Assembly: GCA_021767525.1 (NCBI GenBank)
Contig: JAASTF010000026.1
Coordinates: 1 to 19,590 of the forward strand
Direction of reading: 5' to 3'
Origin: Paracoccaceae bacterium
GTDB lineage: Bacteria > Pseudomonadota > Alphaproteobacteria > Rhodobacterales > Rhodobacteraceae
DNA length: 19,590 nucleotides
The translations under genes and the position numbers were made by a program. Numbering within the stretch: position 1 is the first letter of the stretch; each line of letters starts with the position of its first letter. This document shows positions 1 to 8,335 of the stretch, one piece after another. The notes beneath the pieces were generated by a model. That model saw only the letters and a list, made by a program, of their open reading frames with translations, was not told where the DNA came from and searched no databases.

Positions 1-333
1 GAGGTGCTGGCGCGCGGCGATATCCATGACCCCGACCTCAACCGCCTGTCGATCACGGTGGGCGAGGTGACAACATCGCCCGACCTGCGCATCGCCACGG
101 CCTATGTGCTGCCGCTGGGCGGCACCGGGCAAGAGGACGTTCTGAAACTCCTGTCCCGCAACAAGGGCGAGTTGCGCCGCGTCATCGGCAAGAAGGTGGG
201 GCTGAAATTCACCCCCGATCTGCGCTTTCGCATAGACGAGACATTCGACCGTCTGGATGAAACCCGGCGGCTGTTTTCCCAAGACGACGTGCGCCGCGAT
301 GTCGAGGCGGACCAGCGGGACGACGACGCATGA
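1..333 (+). CDS. rbfA: Ribosome-binding factor A (3' part; start lies upstream of the window)
   Basis: RbfA is a small KH-fold protein that binds the 30S subunit near helix 1 of 16S rRNA and helps its late maturation. The reading frame is open from base 1 (E-V-L-A-R-G-D) and a GTG at position 4 lies inside it. RbfA proteins normally have about 15-25 more residues before the conserved [10 protein letters not shown] segment, so the true start is outside the window. About 110 residues are visible, with the family blocks [19 protein letters not shown], then [17 protein letters not shown] and a C-terminal [14 protein letters not shown] helix. The last 13 residues are acidic ([16 protein letters not shown] region). 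Its TGA stop overlaps the ATG of the next gene (ATGA), which suggests translational coupling. Identification is by recognised motifs. Confidence 0.93.
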   Translation, partial: EVLARGDIHDPDLNRLSITVGEVTTSPDLRIATAYVLPLGGTGQEDVLKLLSRNKGELRRVIGKKVGLKFTPDLRFRIDETFDRLDETRRLFSQDDVRRDVEADQRDDDA

Positions 334-1076
334 CCGCCGCGTGGCGCGCGGCCGTGGCATTCGTGCTGGCCTGCGCTGCATGGCCGGTTCAGGCGGTCGA
401 GTGCCGCGAGCTAGCGCACCTCTCCAACAGCTACACGGTCTGCACGGTTGATGCCGGCACCGAAAACCTGCGCCTCTTTCTGAACGACGCGCAGGGCCAG
501 CCCTATGGCCACTTCACCGCGGTCGACGCGGTGCTGGCTGAAAAGGGCAAGGCGCTGGCATTCGCCATGAACGCCGGCATGTATCACGACGACCGCACGC
601 CGGTCGGGCACTATCTCGAAGACGGGCGGCAGGTGCAGGGCGTCATTTCCAGCGCGGGACCGGGCAATTTCGGGCTGCTGCCCAACGGCATTTTCTGCAT
701 CGAACAAGGCCGCGCACAGGTGATCGAAACCCGTGCCTTCCTCGATCGCGCGCCCGATTGCCGCTTTGCCACCCAATCGGGGCCGATGCTGGTGATCGAC
801 GGCGCGCTGCACCCGCGCTTTCTGCCCGACAGCACCTCGCGCTACGTCCGCAACGGCGTGGGCACCAGCGCCGATGGGCAAACAGTGTATTTCGCCATCT
901 CGGCCAACACCGTCACGTTCCACGAATTCGGGCAGCTGTTCCGCGACGTTCTGAAAACGCCCAACGCGCTTTATTTCGATGGCAATATCTCGCGCCTGCA
1001 CGCGCCGATGATCGGCCGCTCGGACCCCGGCTTTCGCATGGGCCCCATCGTCGGCGTGGTCGAACCGGCGGGCTAG
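330..1076 (+). CDS. Exported phosphodiester glycosidase family protein (NAGPA/DUF2233-like)
   Basis: A 248-residue protein with an N-terminal signal peptide: hydrophobic residues about 5-19, probable cleavage after VQA at residue 22. It is therefore probably periplasmic. The mature part matches the phosphodiester glycosidase domain related to mammalian N-acetylglucosamine-1-phosphodiester alpha-N-acetylglucosaminidase, as recognised by [34 protein letters not shown] and [10 protein letters not shown]. The family cleaves sugar-phosphate diesters; the natural substrate in bacteria of this type is unknown to me. The start ATG overlaps the rbfA stop by 4 nt, so it is probably co-translated with rbfA despite the different compartment. 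Its TAG stop overlaps the TAG stop of the opposing queG within a CTAG palindrome. The family call is fairly sure; the function is inferred. Confidence 0.85.
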   Translation: MTAAWRAAVAFVLACAAWPVQAVECRELAHLSNSYTVCTVDAGTENLRLFLNDAQGQPYGHFTAVDAVLAEKGKALAFAMNAGMYHDDRTPVGHYLEDGRQVQGVISSAGPGNFGLLPNGIFCIEQGRAQVIETRAFLDRAPDCRFATQSGPMLVIDGALHPRFLPDSTSRYVRNGVGTSADGQTVYFAISANTVTFHEFGQLFRDVLKTPNALYFDGNISRLHAPMIGRSDPGFRMGPIVGVVEPAG

Positions 1077-2104
1077 GCCAACCGCACCGCCGCCCAGCGC
1101 GCCGCATCGGCCACCGTCGGGTCGTCGTCATCCGCCAACCGCTGCGCCACCGCGCGCAAATGCGGCGCGCCCGAATTGCCGATGGCATACAGCACGTTGC
1201 GCACGAACCGGTCGCGCCCGATCCGCTTGATCGGGCTGCCGGAAAACCGCGCGCGAAACGCGGCATCGTCCAGCACCGCCAACTCGGCCAGCGGCGGCCC
1301 CACCAGGTCGGGCCGCGCGGCATAACGCATCTCGCGCGCCTCCACCGCGAACTTGTTCCACGGACAGGCCGCCAGGCAATCGTCGCAGCCATAGATGCGG
1401 TTGCCCATCCTGGCGCGCAATTCCTCGTCCACCGGGCCCTTGTGCTCGATCGTCAGGTAGGAAATGCAGCGCCGCGCATCCAGCTGGTAAGGCGCAGGAA
1501 AGGCATCGGTGGGGCAGATATCCAGACAGGCCCGGCACGATCCGCAATGATCGGTTTCCGGCGCATCCGGCTCCAATTCCAGCGTGGTGAAAACCGAGCC
1601 GATGAAAAACCAGTTGCCCAGGTCACGGCTCACCAGGTTGGTGTGCTTGCCCTGCCAGCCCAGCCCCGCCGCCTGCCCCAGCGGCTTTTCCGGCACCGGC
1701 GCGGTATCGACGAACACCTTGACCTCGCCACCACCCTCGGCGATCAGCCAGCGCGCCAGCCGCTTCAGCCGCTTTTTCACCAGGTCATGGTAATCCTTGT
1801 TCCGGGCATAAACCGACACCACGCCGCGCTCGCGCTCTGACAACAGGGCCAGCGGATCGTCCTCGGGCGTGTAACTTTCGCCCAGCATCACAACCGACCG
1901 CGCCTCGGGCCACAGCGCCGACGGATCGCCCCGCCAATGCGCCCGCTCGGCCAGCCACCCCATCTGCCCGTGATAGCCACGCTCCAGAAACGCGCCCAGC
2001 CGCGCAGGCACCTCCGGCACCGCATCGGGCCGGCATATCCGGGCCAGGTCGAACCCCTCGGCCCGGGCCTGCGCCACCAGCCGGGATTTCAGATCGTCCT
2101 TCAT
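1073..2104 (-). CDS. queG: Epoxyqueuosine reductase QueG
   Basis: QueG is a cytosolic cobalamin and iron-sulfur enzyme that reduces epoxyqueuosine to queuosine in the wobble position of GUN-anticodon tRNAs, the last step of queuosine synthesis. The 343-residue product shows the catalytic-Asp region [11 protein letters not shown] (Asp133), [11 protein letters not shown], and two ferredoxin-type [4Fe-4S] motifs: [12 protein letters not shown] (Cys187, 190, 193, 197) and [11 protein letters not shown] (Cys240, 243, 247, with Cys213). The C-terminal part (about 290-343) looks like HEAT-type helices that contact tRNA. I chose the ATG at 2104. The upstream in-frame Met at 2155 would translate three tandem hairpins into a Pro/Arg-rich extension. 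No good Shine-Dalgarno is visible, so the start is somewhat uncertain. The gene is downstream of the glutathione transferase gene on the same strand. Confidence 0.93.
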   Translation of the reverse strand: MKDDLKSRLVAQARAEGFDLARICRPDAVPEVPARLGAFLERGYHGQMGWLAERAHWRGDPSALWPEARSVVMLGESYTPEDDPLALLSERERGVVSVYARNKDYHDLVKKRLKRLARWLIAEGGGEVKVFVDTAPVPEKPLGQAAGLGWQGKHTNLVSRDLGNWFFIGSVFTTLELEPDAPETDHCGSCRACLDICPTDAFPAPYQLDARRCISYLTIEHKGPVDEELRARMGNRIYGCDDCLAACPWNKFAVEAREMRYAARPDLVGPPLAELAVLDDAAFRARFSGSPIKRIGRDRFVRNVLYAIGNSGAPHLRAVAQRLADDDDPTVADAARWAAVRLA

Positions 2105-2130
2105 CTTGCCAGGTAAACTCTGGGGGGGAA

Positions 2131-2190
2131 TGCGCCGCAGGCGCAGGGGGGGCAAAGCCCCCCGACCCCGGGCGCGGGCAAAGCCCGCGC
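2131..2190. repeat. Three tandem extragenic hairpins
   Basis: Three perfect palindromes follow each other in the 93-nt gap between the gst stop and the queG start. Hairpin 1 spans 2131-2145 (TGCGCC, loop GCA, GGCGCA). Hairpin 2 spans 2147-2163 (GGGGGGC, loop AAA, GCCCCCC). Hairpin 3 spans 2172-2190 (GCGCGGGC, loop AAA, GCCCGCGC). Stems are 6, 7 and 8 bp, and the two larger ones share the loop AAA within GCAAAGC. There is no T tract, so a simple intrinsic terminator is not evident. Candidate roles are transcript 3'-end stabilisation, attenuation between gst and queG, or a genome-wide repeat family. The arms are read directly from the sequence; the role is inference. Confidence 0.8.
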
Positions 2191-2197
2191 AACCGGA

Positions 2198-2863
2198 TCA
2201 GAAATCCAGGTCGGCATAATGCGCGGGCGGCGGGAATCCGGGCACCTGGTCGGCCAGGATGCCGCGAAAGGCCGGGCGCGACTTGATCTTGGCATACCAG
2301 TCCTTCACCACGTCCGACCGGTTCCAATCCACGTCGCTGATGTAATCCAGCGCCGACAGATGCGCGGCCGCGGCGAAATCGGCCAGCGTCATCGCATCGC
2401 CCGCCAGCCAGCGGCGACGATCCAGCAACCAGGTCATGTAATCCAGGTGATACTTGATCGCCCGGGCCCCCGATTTCACGTTGCCGCTGTCGGGAAAGCC
2501 CTGCTTCATCACCTTCTTGTTCACCCGCTCATAGACCAGCTTGCTGGTCACCTCGCTGTGAAACTTGTCGTCGAACCAGGCCACCAGCCGCCGCACCTCG
2601 TATCGCGCATCCGCATCGCGCGGGATCAGCGTCGGTTCGGGGTATTTCTCTTCCAGCCACTCGCAGATCGGCGTGCTTTCGGCCATCGTCTTGCCGTCGA
2701 TCTTCAGCACCGGGACCTTGCCGGCCGGGTTGCGGCGCAGGAAATCGGGATCTTGCTCCCAGTATCGCTCTTCGACCAGCTCGCACTCGATCTTCTTTTC
2801 CGCCAGGGTCAGCCGCACCTTGCGGCAAAAGGGCGACAGGGGAACATGGTACAATCGGGCCAT
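2198..2863 (-). CDS. Glutathione S-transferase family protein
   Basis: A 221-residue cytosolic protein with the two-domain GST layout. The N-terminal thioredoxin-like domain (about 1-80) has YHVPLSPFCRKVRLTL with Ser10/Cys13 at the usual catalytic place, the cis-Pro segment GKVPVLKIDG, and the glutathione-contacting AESTPICEWLEEKYPEP (Glu62-Ser63). The C-terminal helical domain follows, with the typical LAGDAMTLADFAAAAHLSAL. The substrate cannot be told; bacterial relatives include detoxifying transferases and stress proteins. The ATG at 2863 is preceded by a GAGAG purine stretch. The frame stays open far upstream, but that part is antisense-like sequence over mtgA. It lies 65 nt downstream of mtgA on the same strand and is followed by the triple hairpin. 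Confidence 0.9.
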   Translation of the reverse strand: MARLYHVPLSPFCRKVRLTLAEKKIECELVEERYWEQDPDFLRRNPAGKVPVLKIDGKTMAESTPICEWLEEKYPEPTLIPRDADARYEVRRLVAWFDDKFHSEVTSKLVYERVNKKVMKQGFPDSGNVKSGARAIKYHLDYMTWLLDRRRWLAGDAMTLADFAAAAHLSALDYISDVDWNRSDVVKDWYAKIKSRPAFRGILADQVPGFPPPAHYADLDF

Positions 2864-2928
2864 CAGGGCGCTCTCGTTGAAACGAATTGCGGAAACTCGC
2901 CCTTGAATGCCCGCTGTGGCGCCGAAAT

Positions 2929-3702
2929 TCAATCCTCGAAACAGGCGGCCCGCCCATCCCGGCGGATCGTTTCCGCCCCGTCCAGGATGCTGGCGGCACG
3001 CCGCCGCAGGAACGACGTGGGCCGCGCCGCGTTGCGCGCCTTGGGGTTGGGCAGCACGGCGGCCAGCCGCGCGGCCTGCACCGCGCTTAATCGCTCGGGG
3101 CCGACGCCGAAATAATGCCGCGCCGCTGCTTCCACGCCGAACACGCCCTCGTCGAACTCGACGATGTTCAGATACACCTCCAGGATACGGCGCTTTGACC
3201 AAGTGGCCTCGACCGCGGGGGTCATCACCGCCTCCAGCGCCTTGCGCGACCAGTTGCGCCCCTGCCAGAGATAGGCGTTCTTGACCACCTGCTGGCTGAT
3301 GGTCGAGGCACCGCGCCGCGCGCCTTCCTCCAACGCGGCGCGGATGGCGGCCATGTCGAACCCCCAGTGCTGACAGAAATTCGCGTCCTCCGCCGCCACC
3401 ACGCTGCGCGCCATCACCGGGGCGATTTCCTCGAACGGCACCCAAATGCGATCAACCGCACCCAGCCGGCGCTTTTCGGCCAGGATATAGGGCGTCGTCG
3501 GCGGGTTGATGACGGCATAGGCCAGGATCCACAACGCCACCAGCACGACAACCGCCAGAACCCCGCGCCAAAACCAGCGCCAGACCCACCGCACGGGGCT
3601 GGTCGTCACGCGAAAGGCCGCGCGCAACGGGTCGGCCGGTTCGGCCTTACCAGACTTGCGCTTGGATTTGGGCGTGGGTTTCTTTTTGCTCGAACGTGCC
3701 AT
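2929..3702 (-). CDS. mtgA: Monofunctional biosynthetic peptidoglycan transglycosylase MtgA
   Basis: MtgA polymerises lipid II into glycan strands at the periplasmic face of the inner membrane, without a transpeptidase domain. The 257-residue protein begins with a very basic, Lys/Arg/Ser-rich cytoplasmic tail (1-45). One membrane anchor follows at about 46-65 (VLAVVVLVALWILAYAV), then a GT51 domain. GT51 motifs are seen in order: VAAEDANFCQHWGFD with the catalytic Glu105, GASTISQQVVKNAYLW (131-146), and KRRILEVYLNIVEFDEGVFG (170-189) followed by AAARHYFGV. Length and order fit the family. Its ATG is preceded by AAGG about 9 nt upstream. It is downstream of gltB on the same strand but separated from it by a strong hairpin, so it probably has its own promoter in the short gap or depends on readthrough. 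Confidence 0.94.
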   Translation of the reverse strand: MARSSKKKPTPKSKRKSGKAEPADPLRAAFRVTTSPVRWVWRWFWRGVLAVVVLVALWILAYAVINPPTTPYILAEKRRLGAVDRIWVPFEEIAPVMARSVVAAEDANFCQHWGFDMAAIRAALEEGARRGASTISQQVVKNAYLWQGRNWSRKALEAVMTPAVEATWSKRRILEVYLNIVEFDEGVFGVEAAARHYFGVGPERLSAVQAARLAAVLPNPKARNAARPTSFLRRRAASILDGAETIRRDGRAACFED

Positions 3703-3757
3703 CTGGCGCGAACCTTACGCCAGCGCGCGCGCTCTGCAAAGCGGGCGATAGGTGAAA

Positions 3758-3784
3758 GGGCCGCCGGTTTCACCCCGGCGGCCC
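3758..3784 (-). terminator. Hairpin terminator after gltB
   Basis: A perfect 10-bp GC-rich stem (arms 3758-3767 GGGCCGCCGG and 3775-3784 CCGGCGGCCC) with a 7-nt loop lies 6 nt beyond the gltB stop codon. On the minus strand the stem is followed by TTTC, a short U tract. This is a plausible intrinsic terminator for the gltD-gltB transcript and would separate it from mtgA. The weak U tract leaves open factor-assisted termination or RNA 3'-end protection. Confidence 0.7.
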
Positions 3785-3790
3785 CTTGTC

Positions 3791-6700
3791 TTATTCTGCG
3801 GGAATTGCGCCCTGCTCTTCGCTCAGCGGGTGTGGAATCTTGTTCAACATCTCCTTGGGGCAGACCTGCACGAAATGCGCGCGTTCGCTGTCCCAGTGTT
3901 GCAGGATGTCGGCGGCCTTGCGGCTGCCGGTTTCCGCCAGGTGCTGTTCGATCAGGCCTTTCAGCTGATCTTCCCAATGGGCCACGGTGACGGGGCAGGT
4001 CACCAGCGTTTCCATGTTCATCAGCCGTTCCGACACGCCCTCGGGATCGTAAAGATAGGCCATGCCGCCCGTCATACCGGCGCCAAAGTTCGCGCCGATC
4101 TCGCCCAGAATCACCGCGACGCCGCCGGTCATGTATTCACACCCGTTCGAGCCGCAGCCCTCGACCACCACGCGCGCGCCGCTGTTGCGCACGGCAAAGC
4201 GTTCGCCCGCGCGGCCGGCGGCGAACAGGCAGCCGTCGGTCGCGCCATATAGCACGGTGTTGCCGATGATCGTGTTATCGGCCGCCACCAGCGGGCTGGC
4301 CATCGGCGGGCGCACCACGATGATACCGCCCGACAGGCCCTTGCCGACATAGTCGTTGGCATCGCCCGACACCTCGATCTTCAGCCCCGGCGCGGCAAAG
4401 GCGCCCAGCGACTGACCCGCGCTGCCGGTCAGCTTGACGGTCAGGTGATCGGGCTGCAACGAATTGCGCATGCCGAACCGCCGCACGATATGGCTGCTGA
4501 CGCGCGTGCCCACGGTGCGGTGCGTGTTCTGCACCGCGTAAGACAGCTGCATCTTTTCGCCATCTTCCAGGAACCGCGCGGCATCGCGCACGATTTCCGC
4601 ATCCAGCGTGTCCAGCACCTCGTTACGCGGCTTGTCGCGGTCATAAACGATTTCCGACGCGCCATCGACGGTGATCAGCATCGGGTTCAGGTCAAGATCG
4701 TCCAGATGCGCACTGCCCCGGCTGACCTGCGTCAGCAGGTCGGCCCGGCCGATCACCTCGTCCAGGCTGCGCGCGCCGATCGAGGCCAGGATTTCCCGCA
4801 CCTCTTGCGCGTAGAAGGTAATCAGGTTCACCACCTTGTCGGCATTGCCGGTGAACTTGGCGCGCAGCGCCTCGTCCTGGGTGCAGACGCCCACGGGGCA
4901 GGTGTTCGACTGGCACTGGCGCACCATGATACAGCCCATCGCGATCAGCGCCGCGGTGCCGATGCCGTATTCCTCGGCGCCCATCATCGCGGCCATCACG
5001 ATATCGCGGCCCGTGCGCAACCCGCCGTCCGTCCGCAGGGTGACGCGGCTGCGCAAGTTGTTCATCGCCAGAACCTGGTGCGCCTCGGTCAGGCCCATTT
5101 CCCAAGGCAGGCCAGCATATTTGATGCTGGTCGCCGGGCTGGCGCCGGTGCCGCCATTGTGGCCCGAAATCAGGATCACGTCGGCCTTGGCCTTGGCCAC
5201 GCCGGCCGCAATCGTGCCCACGCCGCTGGATGCCACCAGCTTGACCGTCACCTTGGCACGCGGGTTGATCTGCTTCAGGTCATAGATCAGCTGCGCCAAG
5301 TCCTCGATCGAATAGATATCGTGGTGCGGCGGCGGGCTGATCAGAGTGACCCCCTTGGTCGAATGCCGCAGCCGCGCGATCAGGTCGGTCACCTTCATGC
5401 CGGGCAACTGGCCACCCTCGCCGGGCTTGGCGCCCTGGGCCACCTTGATCTCCAGCTCTTCGCACTGGTTCAGGTATTCGGCGGTCACACCGAACCGGCC
5501 CGATGCCACCTGCTTGATCTTGGCGCTGGGGTTGTCGCCGTTCGGTTCGGGCACGAAATGCGCCGGATCTTCGCCGCCCTCGCCGCTGTCCGACTTGGCG
5601 CCGATACGGTTCATGGCCACGTTCAGCGTCTTGTGCGCCTCGGGCGACAGCGCGCCCAGCGACATGCCCGGCGTCACGAACCGCTTGCGGATCGAGGTGA
5701 TCGATTCCACCTCTTCCAGCGGGATCGCCTCGCCCAGCGGCTTGATCGCCAGCAGATCGCGTAGATGAATCGGCGGATTGGCCTGCATCTTGGCCGAATA
5801 CTGCTTCCACATCTGATAGCTGGCCTTGTTACAAGCCATCTGCATCATGTGCATGGTCTGCGCGCCCCAGGCATGCGTTTCGCCCGACTTGCGCGCCTTG
5901 TAAAAGCCGCCGATGGGCATCACCGCATCCGATTTCCAGCCAAGGGCGTGCACCTCTTCGGCCTTTTTCTGGATACCGCTGACGCCGATGCCGCTGATGC
6001 GGCTGGTCATGCCGGGGAAATACTCGGCGCACATCGCGCGGCTCAGGCCCACCGCCTCGAAGTTCAGGCCACCGCGATAGGACGACAGAACCGAGATGCC
6101 CATCTTGGCCATGATCTTCAAAAGGCCCTGGTCGATCGCCTCGCGATAGCGGGCGACCGCCTCGGTCAGCGGGCCATCCAGCAGGCCACGCTCGATCCGG
6201 TCTGAGATGCTGTCCTCGGCCAGGTAGGCGTTGACGATGGTGGCACCACAACCGATCAGCACCGCGAAATAATGCGGGTCGATACATTCGGCGCTGCGCA
6301 CGTTCAGCGAACAGAAGGTCCGCAGACCCTTGCGCGTCAGGTGGCTGTGCACCGCGCTGGTGGCCAGGATCATCGGCATGGCGACCTTGTCACCATCCTG
6401 GTGCTGATCGGTCAGAACCAGGTGCCCGGCACCGCTGCGCACGGCGTCCTCGGCCTCGGCCCGGATGCGCTCCAGCCCCTTTTGCAGGGCGTTCGGCCCG
6501 CTGGCAAAGGTGCAGTCGATCTCGACCAGGTCGGCGTTGAACGCCTGGGTCACGCGCTCCCACTGGGCGTTGCCCACGAAGGGGCTGTCCAGCACGATGA
6601 TCTCGGTCTGGCTGCTGCTTTCGTCCAGCACGTTCTTCAGGTTGCCGAACCGCGTCTTCAGGCTCATCACGCGGTATTCGCGCAGGCTGTCGATCGGCGG

Positions 6701-8320
6701 GTTGGTCACCTGGCTGAAATTCTGGCGGAAGAAATGGCTCAGCGGGCGGTATTTCTTGGACAGCACCGCGCTGGGCGTGTCGTCGCCCATGCTGGCCAGC
6801 GCCTCTTTGGCGTCCTCGACCATCGGCGACAGGATCTGCTCCAGCTCTTCGATGGTATAGCCCGCGGCGATCTGCCGGCGGCGCAGCTCGTCACCGGAAT
6901 AGATCGCCTTTTCGCTTACCTTGGCCAGCTCGTCATCCAGATCGGTGATCTTGCCGACCCACTCGCCAAAGGGCTGGCTGGCGGCCAGTTTGTCCTTGAT
7001 TTCGGTGTCGTGATACAGCTTGCCATCGGCCATATCGACGGCCAGCAATTGCCCCGGGCCCAGCGCGCCCTTTTCGCGCACGGTGGATTCATCGGTGGGC
7101 ACCATGCCCGCCTCGGACCCGGCGATCAGCATCCCGTCGCCGGTGATGACATAGCGCATCGGGCGCAACCCGTTCCGGTCCAAACCGGCGCAGACCCAGC
7201 GGCCATCGGTCATCGCCAGGGCGGCGGGGCCGTCCCACGGCTCCATGACCGAGTTGCAGTACGAATACATGTCCATCCACGATTGCGGCAGCTCGACCGC
7301 CTGCTTGGACCAGCTTTCCGGCACCAGCATCGTCTTGGCCATCGGCGCGTTGCGGCCCGCGCGCACCAGCACCTCGAACACCGCGTCCAAGGCGGCCGAA
7401 TCCGACCCGCCCGACTGCACGATCGGCTTGATATCCTCGGCCATGTCGCCAAAGGCGGCGCTGGCCATGCGGATTTCATGGCTCTTCATCCAGTTGATGT
7501 TGCCCTTCAGCGTGTTGATCTCGCCGTTATGGGCCAGCATGCGGAACGGCTGCGCCAGCCACCACTGCGGAAAGGTGTTGGTCGAATAGCGCTGGTGATA
7601 GATCGCAAAGGCCGAGACGAACCGCTCGTCCTGCAGATCGGGGTAGAACTCGCTGACCTGCTCGGCCAGCATCATGCCCTTGTAGATGATCGACCGGCAC
7701 GACAGCGACGCCAGGTACAGGTTGTTGATACCCGCGGCGGCGGCGGCCTTTTCGATGCGGCGGCGGATCACATACAGCTCGCGCTCGAACGTTTCCTCGT
7801 CCAGCCCCTTGGCGTTCGAAATCAGGATCTGCTCGATCTCGGGGCGGGTGGCGTTGGCCTTTTCGCCCAGGCAGGCCACGTTCACCGGCACATGCCGCCA
7901 GCCATAGATGTAATGGCCCATGCGCAGCACTTCGGTTTCCACGATGGTCCGGCAGGTTTCCTGCGCGCCATGATCGGTGCGCGGCAGAAACACCTGGCCC
8001 ACGGCCATCAGCTCGTTCTTGCGGGGCTGGTGGCCGGTGCGCTCGATCTGGTCATAGAAGAACGCGGGCGGGATTTGCAGGTGAATGCCCGCGCCGTCGC
8101 CGGTCTTGCCATCGGCATCCACGGCCCCGCGGTGCCAGATCGCCTTTAGCGCGGCAATCCCGTTTTCCACCACCTTGCGGCTGGGCTGCCCGTCGATCGA
8201 CACGGCCAGGCCGACGCCGCAATTGGCCTTTTCCTCGGCCTCGGAATACAGGCCGTTCTCGGCCATCCACTTGCGCTTGGCCTCTTCGCGGCGCACCCAT
8301 TCGGCATCATACTTGGTCAT
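3791..8320 (-). CDS. gltB: Glutamate synthase (NADPH) large subunit
   Basis: GltB makes glutamate from 2-oxoglutarate and glutamine-derived ammonia, with electrons passed from GltD. The 1509 residues fit the family length. The order is: a short propeptide; class II amidotransferase domain starting at the nucleophile Cys34 (EKANCGVG), with MLAHNGEINTLKGN inside it; a central domain; an FMN-binding synthase barrel (for example KPGEGGQLPG, SPPPHHDIYSIEDLAQL, ISGHNGGTGASP); a three-Cys 3Fe-4S motif, C-x5-C-x4-C, in GCIMVRQCQSNTCPVGVC; and a C-terminal GXGXG-type beta-helix (GSAGQSLGAFAAPGL). An excellent Shine-Dalgarno, AAGGAGG, sits 7 nt before the ATG, inside the 15-nt gap after the spy-like gene. 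This implies one operon, gltD then spy-like then gltB. No frameshift or missing key residue is seen. Confidence 0.97.
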   Translation of the reverse strand: MTKYDAEWVRREEAKRKWMAENGLYSEAEEKANCGVGLAVSIDGQPSRKVVENGIAALKAIWHRGAVDADGKTGDGAGIHLQIPPAFFYDQIERTGHQPRKNELMAVGQVFLPRTDHGAQETCRTIVETEVLRMGHYIYGWRHVPVNVACLGEKANATRPEIEQILISNAKGLDEETFERELYVIRRRIEKAAAAAGINNLYLASLSCRSIIYKGMMLAEQVSEFYPDLQDERFVSAFAIYHQRYSTNTFPQWWLAQPFRMLAHNGEINTLKGNINWMKSHEIRMASAAFGDMAEDIKPIVQSGGSDSAALDAVFEVLVRAGRNAPMAKTMLVPESWSKQAVELPQSWMDMYSYCNSVMEPWDGPAALAMTDGRWVCAGLDRNGLRPMRYVITGDGMLIAGSEAGMVPTDESTVREKGALGPGQLLAVDMADGKLYHDTEIKDKLAASQPFGEWVGKITDLDDELAKVSEKAIYSGDELRRRQIAAGYTIEELEQILSPMVEDAKEALASMGDDTPSAVLSKKYRPLSHFFRQNFSQVTNPPIDSLREYRVMSLKTRFGNLKNVLDESSSQTEIIVLDSPFVGNAQWERVTQAFNADLVEIDCTFASGPNALQKGLERIRAEAEDAVRSGAGHLVLTDQHQDGDKVAMPMILATSAVHSHLTRKGLRTFCSLNVRSAECIDPHYFAVLIGCGATIVNAYLAEDSISDRIERGLLDGPLTEAVARYREAIDQGLLKIMAKMGISVLSSYRGGLNFEAVGLSRAMCAEYFPGMTSRISGIGVSGIQKKAEEVHALGWKSDAVMPIGGFYKARKSGETHAWGAQTMHMMQMACNKASYQMWKQYSAKMQANPPIHLRDLLAIKPLGEAIPLEEVESITSIRKRFVTPGMSLGALSPEAHKTLNVAMNRIGAKSDSGEGGEDPAHFVPEPNGDNPSAKIKQVASGRFGVTAEYLNQCEELEIKVAQGAKPGEGGQLPGMKVTDLIARLRHSTKGVTLISPPPHHDIYSIEDLAQLIYDLKQINPRAKVTVKLVASSGVGTIAAGVAKAKADVILISGHNGGTGASPATSIKYAGLPWEMGLTEAHQVLAMNNLRSRVTLRTDGGLRTGRDIVMAAMMGAEEYGIGTAALIAMGCIMVRQCQSNTCPVGVCTQDEALRAKFTGNADKVVNLITFYAQEVREILASIGARSLDEVIGRADLLTQVSRGSAHLDDLDLNPMLITVDGASEIVYDRDKPRNEVLDTLDAEIVRDAARFLEDGEKMQLSYAVQNTHRTVGTRVSSHIVRRFGMRNSLQPDHLTVKLTGSAGQSLGAFAAPGLKIEVSGDANDYVGKGLSGGIIVVRPPMASPLVAADNTIIGNTVLYGATDGCLFAAGRAGERFAVRNSGARVVVEGCGSNGCEYMTGGVAVILGEIGANFGAGMTGGMAYLYDPEGVSERLMNMETLVTCPVTVAHWEDQLKGLIEQHLAETGSRKAADILQHWDSERAHFVQVCPKEMLNKIPHPLSEEQGAIPAE

Positions 8321-8335
8321 CTCAGGGCCTCCTTG

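Noticed and set aside
2105..2155. A longer QueG start at 2155
   Set aside because: It would translate the hairpin cluster into a Pro/Arg-rich stretch not expected in QueG; the ATG at 2104 gives the usual length.
2198..3445. A possible GST fusion with a 190-residue N-terminal extension
   Set aside because: The extension is an alternative frame of mtgA, which carries a complete GT51 domain. A GST start with purine-rich leader at 2863 matches the family start.
4445..5764. A plus-strand open frame of 439 codons opposite gltB
   Set aside because: Same shadow composition, no domain, and it lies fully within the conserved FMN and glutaminase-linked parts of gltB.
6272..8149. A long plus-strand open frame of 625 codons opposite gltB
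   Set aside because: The minus-strand frame encodes an unmistakable GltB with all motifs. The plus-strand product is His/Arg/Gln/Ala-rich with no family features, the usual shadow of GC-biased codons.
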